Of a stretch of DNA of 5,878 bases, positions 1 to 5,878 are shown piece by piece. Every line of letters starts with the position of its first letter. Within the stretch, counting starts at the first letter, position 1. This DNA comes from JANXLS01 sp037129555 (GTDB lineage: Bacteria > Planctomycetota > SZUA-567 > H5-PLA8). Position numbers and translations under genes: made by a program. The stretch is from assembly GCA_037129555.1 (NCBI GenBank), contig JBAXUS010000297.1, positions 1 to 5,878 of the forward strand. Reading direction: 5' to 3'. The notes beneath the pieces are model-generated. The model did no database searches. It worked only from the letters and a program-made list of their open reading frames with translations, and was not told the origin of the DNA.

Positions 1-556
1 GTATTTTACGCACGATTTCGCCGTCCTTTATGCCAGTCTCTGGAAGCCAGTAATCATTGATGCGTCCGAGCACAAAATGGATCTCAGGAATGCCGAGGTC
101 CGCTTTCAATTGTTCCAAAACGCCCAAGAAACTTTTCTCATAGACCGCGCCCCAGCCAGCTTCAGCATCGGCTTCGCCTTGCATCCAGATGTAGGTTACG
201 GATGCGAGTTTCTCGTTCTTGATTGTGCGTTCGACATCCTTGATGAGCTGGTCATACAATTCACCATAGACTTCGCCTTCCACGGCTTTGATACCTTCAG
301 GGGGCGTCCATTTTTTGTACCATTTCTTGATCGGCTGACTTGGTCGTGAGAGGGTCGCAACCAGCACTTTGTCTTTGCCGAAGATTTTCGAAACAGTCTC
401 TGAAAACGAAGCAGGTAAAGGCGGCCGCATATTCGACTGTCCAGACAGGATGAACAGGTGCTTGCCATCTTTGGTGAGAGCTCGATCTGCAGCGCTTCCA
501 ACCGTTGGAAGGAAGAGCGCGATGATGGAGACAATGCGGAGTATGTTACATATCAT
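1..556 (-). CDS. Secreted sialate O-acetylesterase-type (SASA/DUF303, SGNH-fold) esterase, 3' end cut by window edge
   Basis: Reading the minus strand from the ATG at 556 gives 185 uninterrupted codons to the left edge, so the C-terminus is missing. Residues 1-22 form a signal peptide: a short N-terminus, a hydrophobic run (IVSIIALFLPTVG), then SAA as a likely cleavage site. Export to the periplasm or outside is therefore expected. LFILSGQSNM (residues 34-43) is the family's first SGNH block, with Ser41 as predicted nucleophile. WMQGEAD (124-130) matches the QGE(S/A)D block. The catalytic Asp/His near the C-terminus lies beyond the window. Family members remove O-acetyl groups from sialic acids or ester groups from plant and algal glycans; which applies here is not visible. 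No convincing Shine-Dalgarno precedes the ATG. A TTG two codons upstream is possible, but the signal peptide fits the ATG. It lies 48 bp after the glycoside hydrolase stop, same strand, so co-transcription is likely. The fold assignment is firm, the substrate is not. Confidence 0.88.
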   Translation of the reverse strand, partial: MICNILRIVSIIALFLPTVGSAADRALTKDGKHLFILSGQSNMRPPLPASFSETVSKIFGKDKVLVATLSRPSQPIKKWYKKWTPPEGIKAVEGEVYGELYDQLIKDVERTIKNEKLASVTYIWMQGEADAEAGWGAVYEKSFLGVLEQLKADLGIPEIHFVLGRINDYWLPETGIKDGEIVRKI

Positions 557-604
557 GTTCAAAGCTATCCGAGGTAAACACGTCTGAATTTTCGTGATCG
601 ATTG

Positions 605-2983
605 TTATGGGCGGCGTTTCGCGACGTAGCGGCCTTCTATTTTGAGTGTGCCGTCGGGCTGAATAGTGTGATGTAATGAGTCTTCGACCAAGACGCTTTT
701 GGGTGAGTCGGCTCTGACATTTTTCTTCCAATTGATGCTGTCGCCTTTGCGAAGAATACAGATTCCTTCTTTGGTGAATTCACGTGTGTAGGACTCGCCG
801 CCTGATTGGTATTCCCACGTGCCGAGGATGGCGTGGCCGTCAATGGGGATAGGTTTGGGGGCTGGTGGAGGCGCTATATCGGGACTGCGAGTTTGCAGGG
901 CTTTTAAGATGGACCAGTCTTTTGGTTTTGTGTCGAAATTGATAATGCGGATTTCTTTAGGTGCTAATGTGAAGGATAGTTTATCATTGTATTGACACGT
1001 TAGAGGCAGATCTTTTGTTGAGGTATCGATAGGGGAGCTTATCGAGAAAGGACCACTATTCGGTAATAGGCCAAATGTGCGGTCTAACTGAATGGAATAG
1101 GTTTGTGATTTATCGGATGGATTATGGATCGAGATAAAGCCTTGTGTTTGAGTCCAGCCTGTGTAGCCGTAAATGGCACTTGTTTTAGGGCTGCCACCGT
1201 GCATACGAATGTGTTTGAAGGTGGGGAAGATGTCGGCGGCCCAATGAAGTCCTTCGCTGAGGACGTCCCAGTCGGCGGGCTGGAGTGCAGCGGGTTTGAT
1301 GTAGAGTTCGATGAATCCAGTGCCGCGTGAGAGGTGCATGTAGAGGTATTTGCGGAAGGTGTCTTTGGTTTCACCGCTGGATGTTTTCTTCGGTTCGTGA
1401 TTGAAGATGCTGCTCATTGGGTATTGTGTATTTTGTTCGCGGAAAATTTCATAATAGCGATCATCGCGGTAAACTAATTCAGCGGTGCGCGAGCTGCCGC
1501 CTGCAGCGTCGCCAGCGTTGATCATCCAGACATTATCCACGTGCATCAACCACCACGGACTGAGATAAGCTCCGTTCGAGATTAAGAGATAAATATCTGG
1601 ATTGGCTTGGGCGACGTTGTGAAATAGTTTTATCAAGCGTTCGGTGCCTGCGGAGAGGTAATAGATTTTCAACTCATCGTATTTCGGATCGTTCAAGCGA
1701 CCGTCGGCGGATTTGAATCCTTCGGTTCCCAATTGAGGCATGGTGGGGATGCCGTAGGATTCGCCGTGGAGTTCGAAGTTGCGTTGGATTAAATGGCCGA
1801 AGACGCCGTCGAGTTTAAAGAAGCCGACGCCCTGGTGCGCGAGTTCGGTCATGCGGTCTTCGAGGGCTTGCATATACTTCGGGCCGGCCATGGACATCCA
1901 GTCGTCGAGTGCTTCGAAGCCTTTTGCTCGGAGCTTCTTGACTTGCGATGTCGCGCCGAATAAACAGCCGGGGCTAAGCCAGAGGCCCATGTGTGATTTA
2001 GCTTTGCTGGCAGCGTCGCGGCTGGAGGCGAAATCGGGATCGAATTTAGCGTTTACTTTCCAGACTTTGTCGGACCAATCGGCTCCGGTGTCCTGCCAGC
2101 CGTCATCGATCACGTACATGCTGAGCGGTTTGTTGCCGCGTTCTTCGGAGAGTTCGTGATGAATCTTTTCGACACTCTTCGCGAACGATTCTTTGCGAAC
2201 GCCGCCGCCGGTGTCGAACCACGTATTGTATTGAACTTGGAGTCTGAGCGGACGGATACGGATGCTGTCGATGTACTCTTGAAACGCGTCGGCGACAAAG
2301 GTTGCATCGTCCGCGACTCCACAGACTGCGGAATATGTTTTATAGGGCTGATTGGGTTGTAATTCGCGGCCATATAGATAACCGGCAATCAGCATATTAT
2401 CTTTGACTGTATTATCAGCTGCCGGGAATTCGATACCCCAGAATGTGCCGCTGGTTTTGGTGTAGAGCGGCTGGCCGAGTCCGGGACTCCAACGGCCCGG
2501 AGCGTTCGCTGTGATGTTGCGGATTGTGTAGGGTTGATAGGCGTCTGGTAGTTCGAGCGCTTCGACATCGATGCGCTCCAAAGTGATGGGGTCGGAGCTC
2601 GTGATCGTGAGTTGCTTGTGCATGTAGAATTCAGCGGCTGCGAGTGTGTAGCTGAGTTCGAGCGTCAATTTGCGTTCGGCGTTTTCGAGTGTGAACGTGA
2701 GGGCGGTCTGTGATTCATTGGTTTTGGTGACGCGAAAATCTGCGGCGGTCAGCGTGAAAGTGGTCTCGGGGCGATGGGTGCCTTTGGAGAAGCGGAGTTT
2801 GAATTCGGGGGATTTTGTTGGGGCGGCTGAGGTGTTGTTACGCTTGTTGTCGATGCGGGTGGTTTTTAGGACGCCGTCGACGATTGCAATTATTCGCGAG
2901 AGGTTCGCGTTCGCGAGGGTGTGGTCCTCGGCGTGGGTAAGGAAGTTGACGAGGAGGCAGAGGGTTAGAAGATTCGTTTTCAT
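605..2983 (-). CDS. Secreted GH36-like (clan GH-D) alpha-galactosidase-type glycoside hydrolase with extra C-terminal beta domain
   Basis: From the ATG at 2983 the protein has 792 residues. The frame stays open upstream to a GTG at 3079, but the ATG is preferred because it begins a clear signal peptide (MKTNLLTLCLLVNFLTHA, then ED), predicting export. Residues ~20-245 are beta-rich, as in the N-terminal sandwich domain of GH36. The TIM barrel starts near residue 248 (QYNTWFD) and carries YVIDDGWQD (290-298), a hallmark of GH27/GH36 and raffinose synthases. GFFKLDG (387-393) gives Asp392 as predicted nucleophile in the K-x-D motif. The acid/base is probably Asp483 or Asp492 (HVDNVWMINAGD), where the motif departs from canonical GH36. 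A beta-type domain follows to ~685. A Pro-rich linker (PPPAPKPIP, 704-712) leads to a ~75-residue domain (GTWEYQSGGESYTREF...). Related enzymes act on alpha-galactosides, alpha-GalNAc or other alpha-linked sugars; the substrate is unknown. It is first gene of the minus-strand pair. No Shine-Dalgarno is seen before either start. Confidence 0.88.
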   Translation of the reverse strand: MKTNLLTLCLLVNFLTHAEDHTLANANLSRIIAIVDGVLKTTRIDNKRNNTSAAPTKSPEFKLRFSKGTHRPETTFTLTAADFRVTKTNESQTALTFTLENAERKLTLELSYTLAAAEFYMHKQLTITSSDPITLERIDVEALELPDAYQPYTIRNITANAPGRWSPGLGQPLYTKTSGTFWGIEFPAADNTVKDNMLIAGYLYGRELQPNQPYKTYSAVCGVADDATFVADAFQEYIDSIRIRPLRLQVQYNTWFDTGGGVRKESFAKSVEKIHHELSEERGNKPLSMYVIDDGWQDTGADWSDKVWKVNAKFDPDFASSRDAASKAKSHMGLWLSPGCLFGATSQVKKLRAKGFEALDDWMSMAGPKYMQALEDRMTELAHQGVGFFKLDGVFGHLIQRNFELHGESYGIPTMPQLGTEGFKSADGRLNDPKYDELKIYYLSAGTERLIKLFHNVAQANPDIYLLISNGAYLSPWWLMHVDNVWMINAGDAAGGSSRTAELVYRDDRYYEIFREQNTQYPMSSIFNHEPKKTSSGETKDTFRKYLYMHLSRGTGFIELYIKPAALQPADWDVLSEGLHWAADIFPTFKHIRMHGGSPKTSAIYGYTGWTQTQGFISIHNPSDKSQTYSIQLDRTFGLLPNSGPFSISSPIDTSTKDLPLTCQYNDKLSFTLAPKEIRIINFDTKPKDWSILKALQTRSPDIAPPPAPKPIPIDGHAILGTWEYQSGGESYTREFTKEGICILRKGDSINWKKNVRADSPKSVLVEDSLHHTIQPDGTLKIEGRYVAKRRP

Positions 2984-3166
2984 GCGGAGAGATACACCGG
3001 AGATCGGTGTCGAGGTGTGTGACACCAAGGGAATTAGATTTTCAAAAGGCGTTGTGGTGTAGTTCGGTAAATAAGTCACTCACATGGGTAAGCGGCTTGC
3101 GAAATTAACACATGCTGTTCGGGAACGCGATGGTTTGAAATTACCTTTAGTCGATGCGAGGTCGTG
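2984..3166. promoter_or_regulatory. Divergent intergenic region between hydrolase and epimerase genes
   Basis: These 183 bp separate two divergently transcribed genes, so both promoters should lie here. I could not pick out a -35/-10 pair on either strand that I would defend. The hydrolase-proximal part holds a cluster of the pentamer ACACC or its complement GGTGT at 2994, 3006, 3014, 3022 and 3056. These form overlapping inverted repeats: ACACCG/CGGTGT at 2994-3010 and GGTGTC/GACACC at 3006-3026. Near the epimerase there is a small GTTC-GG-GAAC inverted repeat at 3117-3126. Any of these could be an operator or a leader hairpin, but no regulator gene is in the window. Confidence 0.45.
3158..3161 (+). 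promoter_or_regulatory. Ribosome binding site deciding the epimerase start
   Basis: GAGG ends 5 nt before the ATG at 3167. The frame also offers a GTG immediately before that ATG (3164), but the spacing and codon preference favour the ATG, giving a protein that begins MAEFDAAFY. Confidence 0.55.
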
Positions 3167-4342
3167 ATGGCTGAATTTGACGCGGCGTTTTATCAGGAGA
3201 AGTATCGGGCGGCGTTGTTGGATGATTGCGTGCCGTTCTGGTTTCCTCGGTGTGTGGATGCGGAGCATGGCGGGTTTCTGCATTGCGTGGATCGCGATGG
3301 GACGGTTGTGGATACGGACAAGTCGGTGTGGGCACAGGGGCGAATGGCGTGGATGCTGTTGACGCTGTACAACACCGTCGAACGGCGTCCGGAGTGGCTG
3401 GCGTGGGCGGAGAGCGGGCTGGCGTTTTTGGAGAAACATTGTTTCGACACGGACGGCCGGATGTTTTTTCATGTCTCGCGTACTGGCGCTCCGATCCGAA
3501 AACGGCGTTATGCGTACAGCGAATCGTTCGCAGCGATAGCGTACGCGGCTCACGCAAAAGCGACGGGAAGCGAGCGGTCGGCTCAGCGCGCGCGGGAACT
3601 TTTTGCGCTGTTCACGCATTGGAACTTCACGCCGGGAATCATGCCTCCAAAATACACGGAGACGCGACCGATGACGGGTATGGGGCCGCGGATGATCGCG
3701 ATCGTGACGGCTCAGGAGTTGCGGGAAAATCTCGGCGACGACACTATTTTGCACGACTGGATCGACCGCTGCATCGAGGAGATTCGGCGGCTGTTTGTGA
3801 AAGACGATTTGCAGTGCGTGATGGAGGCCGTGGCTCCAGACGGATCGGTCGTCGATCATTTCGATGGCCGTTTGTTGAACCCTGGACACGCGATTGAAGG
3901 CGCGTGGTTTATCATGCAAGAAGGGAAGCATCGCAACGATTCTTCGCTGATCCGGTTAGGCTGCAAGATGCTGGATTGGATGTGGGGACGTGGTTGGGAT
4001 TTGGAGCACGGCGGACTGTTTTATTTTCGCGACGTCTTCAACAAACCCGTGCAAGAATATTGGCACGACATGAAATTTTGGTGGCCGCATAACGAGGCTC
4101 TGATCGCGACGTTGCTGGCGTATCAATTGACCGGCGACACGAAATACGCGGAGTGGCACCGCAGTGTATACGAGTGGTCGTTCGATCATTTCTCGGACAA
4201 AGTACATGGCGAGTGGTTCGGGTATTTGCACCGCGACGGGCGAGTTTCGACGAGTCTTAAAGGGAATCTTTGGAAGAGCTTTTTTCATCATCCGAGAAGC
4301 TTGTGGTATTGCTCGCGGCTCTGTGCGGAACTGGGGGCTTAA
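3167..4342 (+). CDS. N-acylglucosamine 2-epimerase (AGE) family sugar epimerase/isomerase
   Basis: The protein has 391 residues, close to the ~390-400 usual for the family, and no signal peptide, so it is cytoplasmic. AGE proteins are (alpha/alpha)6 barrels that epimerise or isomerise sugars at C2 (GlcNAc/ManNAc, mannose/fructose, cellobiose/epilactose types). Family landmarks in order are: EHGGFLHCVDRDG (33-45); WAQGRM with Arg59 (55-60); YAYSESFAAIAY (115-126); NPGHAIEGAW with His241 and Glu244 (238-247); EHGGLFYF (280-287); WWPHNEAL with His308 (305-312); and FFHHPRSLWYC with His374/His375 (372-382). Arg59, His241 and the final His correspond to the active-site Arg and paired His of characterised GlcNAc 2-epimerases, so the enzyme is probably active. 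NPGH...EGAW looks more like the GlcNAc-epimerase/mannose-isomerase side than the cellobiose-epimerase side, but the substrate cannot be fixed. The MFS gene follows by 86 bp on the same strand, suggesting an import-and-convert operon. Confidence 0.9.
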   Translation: MAEFDAAFYQEKYRAALLDDCVPFWFPRCVDAEHGGFLHCVDRDGTVVDTDKSVWAQGRMAWMLLTLYNTVERRPEWLAWAESGLAFLEKHCFDTDGRMFFHVSRTGAPIRKRRYAYSESFAAIAYAAHAKATGSERSAQRARELFALFTHWNFTPGIMPPKYTETRPMTGMGPRMIAIVTAQELRENLGDDTILHDWIDRCIEEIRRLFVKDDLQCVMEAVAPDGSVVDHFDGRLLNPGHAIEGAWFIMQEGKHRNDSSLIRLGCKMLDWMWGRGWDLEHGGLFYFRDVFNKPVQEYWHDMKFWWPHNEALIATLLAYQLTGDTKYAEWHRSVYEWSFDHFSDKVHGEWFGYLHRDGRVSTSLKGNLWKSFFHHPRSLWYCSRLCAELGA

Positions 4343-4346
4343 CGGA

Positions 4347-4401
4347 TTTCACGCAAAGACGCAAAGGAACGCAGAGGCGCAAAGAACGGCAACTGCAAAG
4401 G
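4347..4401. repeat. Degenerate CGCAAAG octamer repeat array in the intergenic gap
   Basis: Starting 4 bp after the epimerase stop, TTTC is followed by two exact ACGCAAAG units (4351-4358, 4359-4366), then GA, ACGCAGAG (4369-4376) and GCGCAAAG (4377-4384). A further partial GCAAAGG copy is at 4395-4401. Elements of the form 'TTTCACGCAAAGACGCAAAGG' recur between genes in many environmental bacterial genomes and are often mis-called as small proteins reading FHAKTQRNAEAQR-like strings, as here on the plus strand. The array occupies most of the 86 bp gap inside the likely operon. Its function is unknown. Confidence 0.75.
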
Positions 4402-4421
4402 AACAGCAAGAACATCTGAAC

Positions 4422-4425
4422 GGAG
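4422..4425 (+). promoter_or_regulatory. Probable ribosome binding site of the MFS gene
   Basis: GGAG lies only 3 nt before the ATG at 4429. The spacing is shorter than ideal, but it is the only purine-rich candidate adjacent to that start. Confidence 0.4.
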
Positions 4426-4428
4426 TTT

Positions 4429-5682
4429 ATGGCTGAGCAATCGAAGGGAGAGAGTTCGACGTTGATGCGCTCGGCGTGGCTGGTGGTGGGGCTGCTGTGG
4501 CCGGTGGCTTTGTTGAATTATCTGGATCGGCAGATGCTGGCGGCGATGAAGACGTCGGTGATGAGTGATATTCCAAGCATTGCTTCCGATACAAATTGGG
4601 GCTACATGCTGGGGCAATTCAAATGGGTATACGCGTTTTTGAGTCCCATCGGCGGATACATCGCGGACCGATTCAGTCGGCGCTATGCGATCTGCGGAAG
4701 TCTGTTGGTGTGGTCGGTGGTGACATGGGTGACCGGGCGTGTGACGACGTACGACGCACTGTTGTGGACGCGGACATTGATGGGAATCAGCGAGGCGTTT
4801 TACATCCCGGCGGCGCTGGCATTGATTTCGGATTACCATCGCGGCACGACAAAATCGCGCGCGGTGGGACTGCATCAGATGGCGATTTATTGCGGCATCA
4901 TCATCGGTGGATTTAGTGGGTATGTCGCGGACGCGCCGTCGCTCGGATGGCGTTGCGCGTTCGATGTGACGGGAATTATTGGAGTCCTGTATTCGGTGCC
5001 GCTGTTTCTTTTGTTGCGCGATGCTCCGGGGGCGAATGAGTCTCGCGCGGCAGAGGGATTGCGCAAGCCGTCGTTCATTTCCTCTACTAAAGAATTGCTG
5101 ACCAACGGATCGTTTATTTTACTGGTGTTGTACTTCACGTTGCCCGCGTTGGCGGGGTGGGTCGTAAGAGATTGGATGCCGGCGATTTTGAAAGCGAAGT
5201 TCGTAATTGGGCAAGGTATGGCCGGCGTATCTGCGACGCTGTACGTGAACATCGCGTCGATTGGGGGTGCTGTGCTCGGCGGATGGGCGGCGGACAAGTG
5301 GATGAAGCACAGTCCACGCGGGCGGATTTTTGTCAGCGCGTTGGGAATGAGTTTATTTATCCCGGCTTTGTTCGGCGTAGGTGCAGCGGGAACGCTTTTT
5401 ATCGCGATTGTATTTCTCGTGTTATTCGGAATCGGCTGGGGCGTTTTTGATTGCAACAACATGCCGATTTTGTCGCAGATTGTCCGGCCCGAATTGCGCG
5501 CGACGGGATATGGTGTGATGAATCTTGTGAGCATTAGTTGCGGCGGATTTGCGGATTGGATGTTCGGATCGTTGTTGGACCGGCACGTGCCATTGACGAT
5601 GATTTTTGGTGTGTTCGCGAGCATTGCGTTGGTGTCGGTGGTGCTGGTTTTAATGATTCGGCCGAAAGAGCCGATGGCGTAA
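4429..5682 (+). CDS. MFS transporter, probably sugar or sugar-acid importer
   Basis: The 417-residue protein has the length and ~12 hydrophobic segments of a major facilitator superfamily carrier in the inner membrane. TM1 ends with LLNYLDRQMLAAM (28-40), a signature shared with hexuronate/organic-anion symporters and related PVC-group transporters. The loop 2-3 motif GGYIADRFSRR (75-85) is the MFS G-x-x-x-D-R/K-x-x-R/K motif. Its second-half counterpart GGWAADKW (284-291) is followed by basic residues in loop 8-9. TRTLMGISEAFYIPA (114-128) in TM4 supplies Arg115 and Glu122 at the usual coupling positions. The central loop is ~residues 197-225, and PELRATGYGVMN (354-365) precedes TM11. It is downstream of the AGE-family gene on the same strand, so it may import that enzyme's substrate; this is inference from position only. 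The start is set by the ATG at 4429 with GGAG just upstream. Nothing appears truncated. Substrate specificity is not readable. Confidence 0.9.
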   Translation: MAEQSKGESSTLMRSAWLVVGLLWPVALLNYLDRQMLAAMKTSVMSDIPSIASDTNWGYMLGQFKWVYAFLSPIGGYIADRFSRRYAICGSLLVWSVVTWVTGRVTTYDALLWTRTLMGISEAFYIPAALALISDYHRGTTKSRAVGLHQMAIYCGIIIGGFSGYVADAPSLGWRCAFDVTGIIGVLYSVPLFLLLRDAPGANESRAAEGLRKPSFISSTKELLTNGSFILLVLYFTLPALAGWVVRDWMPAILKAKFVIGQGMAGVSATLYVNIASIGGAVLGGWAADKWMKHSPRGRIFVSALGMSLFIPALFGVGAAGTLFIAIVFLVLFGIGWGVFDCNNMPILSQIVRPELRATGYGVMNLVSISCGGFADWMFGSLLDRHVPLTMIFGVFASIALVSVVLVLMIRPKEPMA

Positions 5683-5694
5683 AAGAGTGTTTCG

Positions 5695-5779
5695 CTCAAG
5701 AGCCGCGCGCACAAGCAAGTGGCCCGGTTTAATCTTGAGCTTGAGATCGGGCCGCTTGCTTGCGCGCGCGGCTCTTGGG
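5695..5779. repeat. Long imperfect palindrome / hairpin after the MFS gene
   Basis: The arm 5695-5730 pairs with 5744-5779. Bases 5697-5710 pair perfectly with 5764-5777. After one A/C mismatch (5711/5763), pairing continues to 5730/5744 with G.T wobbles only at 5720/5754, 5727/5747 and 5729/5745. The loop is ~13 nt and includes most of a CTTGAG tandem (5734-5745). The stem is far longer than a normal intrinsic terminator, and no T-run follows on the plus strand. It starts 12 bp after the transporter stop, so it could still end or stabilise that transcript. Its GCCGCGCGC and GCAAGC blocks look like dispersed REP-like palindromes of the PVC group (inference). Confidence 0.8.
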
Positions 5780-5878
5780 GAGCATGGGATGGTAATAGGG
5801 TATTTTATTACATTCAGCACCTATGGAACGTGGTTACATGGATCGGAAAAAGGGTCCGTTGATCGACAACACAATGTT

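Noticed and set aside
3117..3126. GTTC-GG-GAAC inverted repeat upstream of the epimerase as a LacI-type operator
   Set aside because: Four-base arms are too short to separate from chance, and no LacI-family regulator gene is present in the window. It is kept only as a remark in the intergenic entry.
3226..3897. 223-codon plus-strand frame overlapping the epimerase gene
   Set aside because: It is an out-of-frame shadow of the AGE-family gene, with Arg/Gly-rich composition and no known motif.
3080..3931. 283-codon open frame on the minus strand antisense to the epimerase gene
   Set aside because: The product is rich in Arg, His and Pro with no recognisable domain, and it lies opposite an AGE-family gene with all its conserved motifs. 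It is an antisense shadow of a GC-biased coding sequence.
4164..4436. Small plus-strand frame whose end reads FHAKTQRNAEAQR
   Set aside because: Its tail is translation of the CGCAAAG repeat array, and its first half overlaps the epimerase gene in another frame. Such products are a common annotation artefact.
4887..5714. 275-codon open frame on the minus strand antisense to the MFS gene
   Set aside because: It mirrors the transporter codons, has no domain or membrane pattern, and its start falls inside the 3' palindrome. The MFS frame explains the DNA fully.
5695..5779. Reading the palindrome as an ordinary Rho-independent terminator
   Set aside because: The stem is over 30 bp and no T-run follows on the plus strand. 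On the minus strand only a TTTT lies about ten bases beyond the stem. It may end transcripts, but not in the standard form.
5823..5878. Possible start of a further plus-strand gene (MERGYMDRKKGPLIDNTM)
   Set aside because: Only 18 codons are visible before the edge, there is no Shine-Dalgarno, and no family can be recognised. Minus-strand frames here also show short gene-end-like stretches, so direction cannot be decided.

Overview
The window holds four protein genes in two divergent pairs. All four look like parts of a carbohydrate-use locus. On the minus strand are a secreted clan GH-D (GH36-like) glycoside hydrolase (2983 to 605) and, 48 bp downstream, the 5' part of a secreted sialate O-acetylesterase-type (SASA/DUF303) esterase that runs off the left edge (556 to 1). 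On the plus strand are an N-acylglucosamine 2-epimerase (AGE) family protein (3167-4342) and an MFS sugar or organic-anion transporter (4429-5682). The two pairs are separated by a 183 bp divergent intergenic region that should carry both promoters.

Non-coding features: a short array of degenerate CGCAAAG octamers fills most of the gap between the epimerase and transporter genes. A large, nearly perfect hairpin (5695-5779) follows the transporter stop codon. The last ~100 bp hold no gene that can be supported.

Organism (inference only): base composition is moderate, Shine-Dalgarno sites are weak or absent for the minus-strand genes, a secreted hydrolase sits beside a SASA esterase, and both the CGCAAAG repeats and the 'GCCGCGCGC...GCAAGC' palindrome resemble repeats I associate with Planctomycetes and Verrucomicrobia. 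A member of the PVC group is my best guess. No rRNA or marker gene is present to confirm it.

How the genes may work together (inference): the exported hydrolase would release an alpha-linked galactose-type sugar from a glycan, the exported esterase would remove O-acetyl or other ester groups, the MFS carrier would import the released sugar or acid, and the cytoplasmic AGE-family enzyme would epimerise or isomerise it at C2. The true substrate cannot be read from the sequence. I found no CRISPR array, RNA gene, insertion sequence, defence system or phage gene.
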